Of a stretch of DNA of 64,000 nucleotides, positions 59,846-64,000 are shown in pieces. A program made the translations under genes and the position numbers. The first letter of the stretch is position 1, and each line of letters begins with the position of its first letter. The DNA is from an uncultured Dorea sp. (lineage in GTDB: Bacteria; Bacillota; Clostridia; Lachnospirales; Lachnospiraceae), in assembly GCA_910580235.1 (NCBI GenBank), contig CAJTVU010000002.1:186001-250000 (forward strand), read 5' to 3'. Below the pieces are notes generated by a model that saw only the letters and a list, made by a program, of their open reading frames with translations, was not told the DNA's origin and did not search any database.

Positions 59846-61567
59846 CTAGCAATCCATAATCATATCTTTTAACGTTCCCCCGGGCTGTATCATCGGATAT
59901 ACCAGATCTTCCGGGTCAATGTCAAATTCAATGACCGTAGGGATCTTATTACTCCTCCTCGCCTCTTCGAACGCGGCCCTTATATCCTCTTTCTTCGTCA
60001 CGCGGATCCCCTTCGCCCCGTAGCTCTCGGCAAGCTTCACGAAATCCGGCGTGTACGGCGGGCACTCCACTTCTCCGCATCTCCCCCTGCATGCCGCGCC
60101 CGAGCGCAGACATGTCATGGAATACCGCTTGCCGTAGAACAGCTTCTGCCACTGTCGCACCATGCCCAGATTATTATTATTGAAAATACAGGAGATGATC
60201 GGAAGCTCCTCAAGGACCGCTGTCGCCAGCTCCTGGATATTCATCTGCATCCCTCCGTCACCGGAAATAGAGATGACTGGCACATCAGGATTCCCGATCT
60301 GCGCGCCGATGGCTCCCGGAAGCCCGTAGCCCATCGTCCCCAGCCCGCCGGACATAAGAAGCCGCTTCTTCTCTGTAATCTCGGCAAACTGCGATACGAA
60401 CATCTGATGCTGCCCTACGTCCGTCACGATCATACACTCTTCGAACATCTCATTTATAGCGTCCAGAATATCCTGCGGCGTCATAACCGGTTTCTTCTTC
60501 ATGGCGAGCGGATGCTCCGCCTTCCAATCTTCAATCTGTGCGATCCATTCCTCTTCCCTGCAGTCCCCTACGTACTCCAGCATTTTTTCGATGGCTTCCC
60601 TGGCATCTGCCACAATGGGCACATCGACCTGGACGTTTTTAGATATGGCCGCCGTGTCTATATCAATATGGACGATCTGCGCCTTCGGCGCGAAAGAGTG
60701 GAGCTTTCCGGTAATACGGTCATTGAACCTCGTTCCGATAGAAAAGAGGAGATCGCATTCATTTACTGCCATATTGCAGGCGTAAGCCCCATGCATCCCC
60801 ACATTCCCGATGTACAGAGGATGCTTTGTAGATACGGCGCCCCTCCCCATAATCGTGGACACGACCGGCACGTTCGTCTTATCTACCAGCTCTGTAAACG
60901 CTTCATTGGCACGGGATATGTTCACGCCCCCTCCTACAAGGAACAGCGGGCGGCGGGCTTTCTCCAGCATCTTAATAGCCCTCTTTAGCTGTCCGATATG
61001 GACGCCTGTACTTGGCTTATATCCACGGATATTGACCTCAGATGGATATTCCGCATCTCCAAGCTCTCCCATCACATCTTTCGGGAGATCGATAAGCACC
61101 GGCCCAGGCCTTCCGGTCCTGGCGATATAGAAAGCCTCTTTGACGATCCTTCCGAGATCCTCCCTGTTCTTCACAAGGACGCCGTATTTTGTAATGCTCC
61201 TTGTAATGCCTACGATATCCACTTCCTGGAACGCATCGTTCCCGATCAGGTGTCTCGCCACCTGCCCTGTAAAGCACACAAGAGGGACGCTGTCATAATA
61301 GGCCGTCGCAAGTCCTGTGACAAGGTTCGTGGCGCCCGGCCCGCTTGTCACCAGGCACACCCCTGTCTTCCCCGTGGAGCGGGCGTAGGCATCCGCCTCA
61401 TGGACAAGGGCTATCTCCTGCCTTGGCAGGATGACCTTCGTATAATCCTGCTTGTAAAGCTCATCGCTCAAGTCTATCGTACAGGCTCCCGGATAGCCGA
61501 AGATCGTATCTACCCCCTCCTCCTTAAGCGCCTTTACTAATAGTTTGTTACCACTGATCTTCTTCAT
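59846..61567 (-). CDS. ilvB: Acetolactate synthase large (catalytic) subunit
   Basis: 573 residues from ATG 61567 (AAAGGAGG site). A ThDP-dependent enzyme with the catalytic Glu region PRQEIALVHEADAYAR and the ThDP/Mg motif GDGGMQMNIQELATAVLEELPI...NNNNLG. It condenses two pyruvates to acetolactate. Odd feature: a Cys-rich loop at residues 484-504 (C486, C493, C497, C502, spacing 6-3-4) replaces the usual short stretch between RYS and PDFVKLAE. It is the first gene of the operon, under a T-box. Confidence 0.95.
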   Translation of the reverse strand: MKKISGNKLLVKALKEEGVDTIFGYPGACTIDLSDELYKQDYTKVILPRQEIALVHEADAYARSTGKTGVCLVTSGPGATNLVTGLATAYYDSVPLVCFTGQVARHLIGNDAFQEVDIVGITRSITKYGVLVKNREDLGRIVKEAFYIARTGRPGPVLIDLPKDVMGELGDAEYPSEVNIRGYKPSTGVHIGQLKRAIKMLEKARRPLFLVGGGVNISRANEAFTELVDKTNVPVVSTIMGRGAVSTKHPLYIGNVGMHGAYACNMAVNECDLLFSIGTRFNDRITGKLHSFAPKAQIVHIDIDTAAISKNVQVDVPIVADAREAIEKMLEYVGDCREEEWIAQIEDWKAEHPLAMKKKPVMTPQDILDAINEMFEECMIVTDVGQHQMFVSQFAEITEKKRLLMSGGLGTMGYGLPGAIGAQIGNPDVPVISISGDGGMQMNIQELATAVLEELPIISCIFNNNNLGMVRQWQKLFYGKRYSMTCLRSGAACRGRCGEVECPPYTPDFVKLAESYGAKGIRVTKKEDIRAAFEEARRSNKIPTVIEFDIDPEDLVYPMIQPGGTLKDMIMDC

Positions 61568-61593
61568 ATATTTACCTCCTTTAACCCTGTGGT

Positions 61594-61900
61594 ACAAAAA
61601 ACGCCCCAAGCCATCCTCTCTGGCTTAGGGCGAATATAAAATCCGTGTTACCACCTAAATTCATAGAATCTTTCTATGCACTCTGCCGATACGGGAATCC
61701 CTCTTCTGTTCCGATACCGCTCCCCTGTAACGTCGGGAATACGTTGGAGCCTACTGGCCGCCATGGCTTCCGGCTGCGTTCGGTCCACTGCTCAAGGGCT
61801 ACTTCCATAAATCCTTCACGAAGATTCGCACCGTCCATCTTCTCTCTTGGCTTCGGGTACTTATGTACTCCTCCCTGTCATAGCATTTCGCTTATAATTG
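61594..61900 (-). promoter_or_regulatory. T-box riboswitch of the ilvBNE operon
   Basis: The minus-strand leader contains the conserved T-box sequence AGGTGGTAACACGGA (61656-61642), whose TGG pairs with the uncharged tRNA end. A terminator follows (stems 61602-61613 and 61621-61632, then TTTTTTG). Stem I shows GGAGTA on the 5' side and a GAAGUAG 3' strand; the best specifier reading is GUA (61802-61800), Val. The rest of the leader, to 61900, contains the expected Stem I and II/III elements. Confidence 0.9.
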
Positions 61901-61905
61901 TAACT

Positions 61906-61934
61906 ATTATAGGAGATAAATACAATGTTGTCAA
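61906..61934 (-). promoter_or_regulatory. Promoter of the ilv T-box operon
   Basis: On the minus strand TTGACA (61934-61929), 17 nt, TATAAT (61911-61906), a near-consensus sigma-A promoter. Confidence 0.88.
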
Positions 61935-61987
61935 TGGATTTTTTTAACCATTGCCCATAAAAATAGAGCTCCTGACAGAAAATACAA

Positions 61988-63520
61988 TCACTCATTCCCC
62001 CTGTTTTTTAAATACATAAGCGCTCCATCAAATGTATCTTCATTTTCCGACCACAAAAGGCTGTATTGATTTAATTCTAAAAAGGAATTCATCCTGTCAT
62101 TATATTCTCCAGCTGCAATTATGATTATTTTCGGCGTCTCTTCCTGCAGCTTTTCAAAATATTCATCCATAATCTGGGGCTTGACAGTACCTATTGGAAA
62201 TTGGTAGGAATATCTCGTTGCATGTTTTCTTTGTGAAATCACATAGATTATATTCCAGTTCCCATATACAGAAATAGCTTCATCCTCTGTAGTATTTTCT
62301 TTTATAAGCGAAGATATTGTCCTTACTATGTCTGAAATCTTATAACTGTCCCTATTTGAATAATTTGATGCTGTTGATGAAACAAGCGAAATCCAATTAG
62401 GCAATATAATTGAGCTTAATGCATAAATATTTATAATAAGAATCAGTTTTTTTGAAATCTGCTTTATTTCCAATCTTTCGAGTTCAGCAAACAGCTGGCT
62501 TAACGGATAGACGACAACAGGAACAAGAATCATTCCATAATGCCCATAGCTCATTCCCGATAAACATAAAAATAGAAGTGTTACTATCATGTAAACAATA
62601 TACGCTGTATCAAATTTTCGTTTTTTGCTTCCGCATAGATATATCTGTATTAAAAAAGAAGCCGTGTACACTATAGTATTGAAAAAAGTAAAAAATGAAA
62701 TCCATTTTGCTGCAAATGTCCCTATTCCGTCATTAGCCGATATATATTGCCTGTTGAATCCAATATATGCTTTCCAACACGAAAGAAGCGCATTATTACA
62801 TGCAAGCCATATAATAATCGGAAGTAAGATAATAATCATACCTATTAAAAACCAAGTTAAAAAATCTAATATCTTTTTATATTTTCCAGCGCCCTCTTCT
62901 TTTAATAATCGAATAAGTACAACTATTGAAAAGACAACCCAAACTGAAATCATATTAGGCCGGAGCAGCAAGACCCCTCCCAGGCATAATCCACAAAGCA
63001 TCAGTTTTAATCTTGAAATCCGATCATTGTTTAAATAGTCCATAAAGATATACAATGAAATCGTAATAAATGCCATAGCATATTCTTCTGTCAGATTACC
63101 TCCTTCAAAATAGGTAAATAATAATGAAATCGCCATAAAGGCCGTTATATATGCTGTCAGCACATTGCAAGACATACGGGCAATTTTATATAACATAAAA
63201 AAAGCTGTCACCATAAATAAAAATTCAAATACCCATACCCCACGATACCCCGATATCCTATCCCCCCAAAAATTTATGATAAAAAGGAGTGGGCCTTTAT
63301 GATCAAAAGAGTCTTTATAAGGCATATATCCATGTTCCATCATCAGCGCCACAGTCTTAAAAACACTGGAGTCCGTTCCTGCGTCAGAGCCTATCCATGG
63401 ATGTAACGGGCTTTGCTGTAAGAATAAAAACGCGCTAATGCTCATTATAAAAAGGCATATTAGATTTTCACTGTTTCCTTGAACAAACTTTTTTAGATTA
63501 TACAATTTATCAGAGTCCAT
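61988..63520 (-). CDS. Polytopic membrane glycosyltransferase-like protein (PMT_2/ArnT type)
   Basis: 510 residues with about 11-13 hydrophobic helices. Between the first and second helices lies GSDAGTDSSVFKTVALMMEHGYMPYKDSFDHKGPLL, which resembles the acidic first loop of lipid-sugar-dependent transferases (DxxDHKGPL). The product is probably used for wall glycan or teichoic-type polymers. The coding sequence is markedly more AT-rich than the ilv genes. It overlaps the preceding glycosyltransferase by 11 nt. Confidence 0.75.
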   Translation of the reverse strand: MDSDKLYNLKKFVQGNSENLICLFIMSISAFLFLQQSPLHPWIGSDAGTDSSVFKTVALMMEHGYMPYKDSFDHKGPLLFIINFWGDRISGYRGVWVFEFLFMVTAFFMLYKIARMSCNVLTAYITAFMAISLLFTYFEGGNLTEEYAMAFITISLYIFMDYLNNDRISRLKLMLCGLCLGGVLLLRPNMISVWVVFSIVVLIRLLKEEGAGKYKKILDFLTWFLIGMIIILLPIIIWLACNNALLSCWKAYIGFNRQYISANDGIGTFAAKWISFFTFFNTIVYTASFLIQIYLCGSKKRKFDTAYIVYMIVTLLFLCLSGMSYGHYGMILVPVVVYPLSQLFAELERLEIKQISKKLILIINIYALSSIILPNWISLVSSTASNYSNRDSYKISDIVRTISSLIKENTTEDEAISVYGNWNIIYVISQRKHATRYSYQFPIGTVKPQIMDEYFEKLQEETPKIIIIAAGEYNDRMNSFLELNQYSLLWSENEDTFDGALMYLKNRGNE

Positions 63521-64000
63521 ATCCTTTTTCTACCTTCATTTCATTTTTAAATTTTCTGAAATCTCCCAATGCCTCCACACCTATCTTTATGATCTTAGGA
63601 AGATTAACAGAATTTCCTCCTCTCTGTCTTGATTTAAAACTTATCGTTCTAAACGTATACTTTTCTTTATAATAAACGAAATAAACTGTCATCATAATAT
63701 TAGGAAGACTATAATCAGGAGCCATCTTATATAAATATTCTCTGACAATATCTGTTTTCATTAATCTAAAAGGGGCATTAGCATCTGGTACATTAACGCC
63801 AAAATAAAACTTTAACAAAAAGCAGACTACCTTCTCAACGAAATCCCTTACTTTTCCATCTCCACGAATATTTCTATATCCAAAAATACCATCGTATTCA
63901 TTTCGCATATTCCAGAAAGCGTCAAATTCCATAGGATTAGTCTGTCCATCTGAATCTGTCTGAAAGACAAAATCAAAACCTTTTTTAATGGCATAGTCAT
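63510..64000 (-). CDS. Family 2 glycosyltransferase (dolichyl-phosphate-mannose synthase-like), partial
   Basis: The open frame continues to the right edge. The frame upstream of the internal ATG 63932 reads AIKKGFDFVFQTDSDGQTNP, containing the DSDG sugar-nucleotide-binding motif and showing that 63932 is not the start. The remainder (EFDAFWNMRNEYDGIFGYRN, FRLMKTDIVREYL) matches polyprenyl-phosphate-sugar synthases, which supply the lipid-linked sugar for enzymes such as the membrane protein encoded next. It is AT-rich. The N-terminus is outside the window. Confidence 0.85.
   Translation of the reverse strand, partial: DYAIKKGFDFVFQTDSDGQTNPMEFDAFWNMRNEYDGIFGYRNIRGDGKVRDFVEKVVCFLLKFYFGVNVPDANAPFRLMKTDIVREYLYKMAPDYSLPNIMMTVYFVYYKEKYTFRTISFKSRQRGGNSVNLPKIIKIGVEALGDFRKFKNEMKVEKGYGL

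Noticed and set aside
61594..61900. tRNA gene or small protein in the ilv leader
   Set aside because: The conserved AGGTGGTAACACGGA followed by a terminator identifies a T-box. No cloverleaf with a CCA-type end was seen.
1..64000. CRISPR array, rRNA operon, tRNA cluster, prophage or complete insertion sequence
   Set aside because: None was recognised: no regularly spaced repeats, no transposase or integrase gene, and nearly all space is filled by protein genes.

Overview
The window looks like chromosomal DNA of a Gram-positive clostridial Firmicute, most likely a Lachnospiraceae relative (inference from gene content; no database search was possible). Supporting evidence: an hrcA-grpE-dnaK-dnaJ operon behind a perfect CIRCE element, a T-box leader on the branched-chain amino acid genes, a Bacillus-type LexA box (CGAAC-N4-GTTC), sigma-A-like promoters with 17 to 18 nt spacers, YtrA-type GntR regulators paired with ABC exporters, and no outer-membrane genes. 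No rRNA, tRNA, CRISPR array, prophage or complete insertion sequence was found. Gene density is high, and the only gene-free stretch above 300 bases is the T-box leader near 61.6-62.0 kb.

Layout. 0-5.5 kb: the end of a YqeY-like gene, a membrane diguanylate cyclase whose leader starts with a pentanucleotide repeat and contains an attenuator-like hairpin, a membrane-anchored XRE regulator, and a GntR/ABC exporter operon. 5.5-10.3 kb: a DNA-repair-like island, with a RecB-type nuclease fused to an XPD/DinG-type iron-sulfur helicase, next to an SOS-controlled pair (TIGR03916 radical SAM plus TIGR03915 partner) driven by a promoter carrying two LexA boxes. 10.3-15.9 kb: a compact six-gene operon (Fe-ADH, MATE, ornithine-cyclodeaminase-like, RidA, Mrp, DUF5714-like). 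15.9-18 kb: a decayed patch with an internally deleted Fic gene, a 33-bp alcohol dehydrogenase relic and an orphan 467-residue protein. 18-28.1 kb: two ABC export systems around two adjacent two-component systems. 28.1-33.1 kb: the heat-shock operon. 33.2-37.2 kb: an asparagine-synthetase-like gene lacking its glutaminase cysteine and its small partner, a His-tailed CsoR regulator, a phage-type DUF5131 gene and a ferredoxin-like protein. 37.2-42.3 kb: a five-gene Opp/Nik-type importer. 42.4-49.6 kb: rarA, tcdA, a polysaccharide deacetylase, MATE, a cupin, an ABC exporter and a flavin reductase. 49.6-56.2 kb: CBS-pyrophosphatase, S1 protein, NAD synthase, Hsp33, a methyltransferase and a cupin. 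56.2-58.2 kb: a second GntR/ABC exporter operon. 58.2-61.9 kb: ilvB-ilvN-ilvE under a T-box. From 61.9 kb to the end the DNA becomes visibly AT-rich and carries glycan-assembly genes.

The window is rich in export systems (four ABC exporters of the ABC-2 type or similar, one FtsX-type ABC system, two MATE pumps) with their own regulators. Two families of dispersed palindromic repeats sit at operon ends. The best candidates for under-described biology are the SOS-linked radical SAM/helicase-nuclease island, the repeat-plus-attenuator leader of the diguanylate cyclase, the Cys-less asparagine-synthetase pair and the six-gene RidA/OCD/MATE/Mrp operon.
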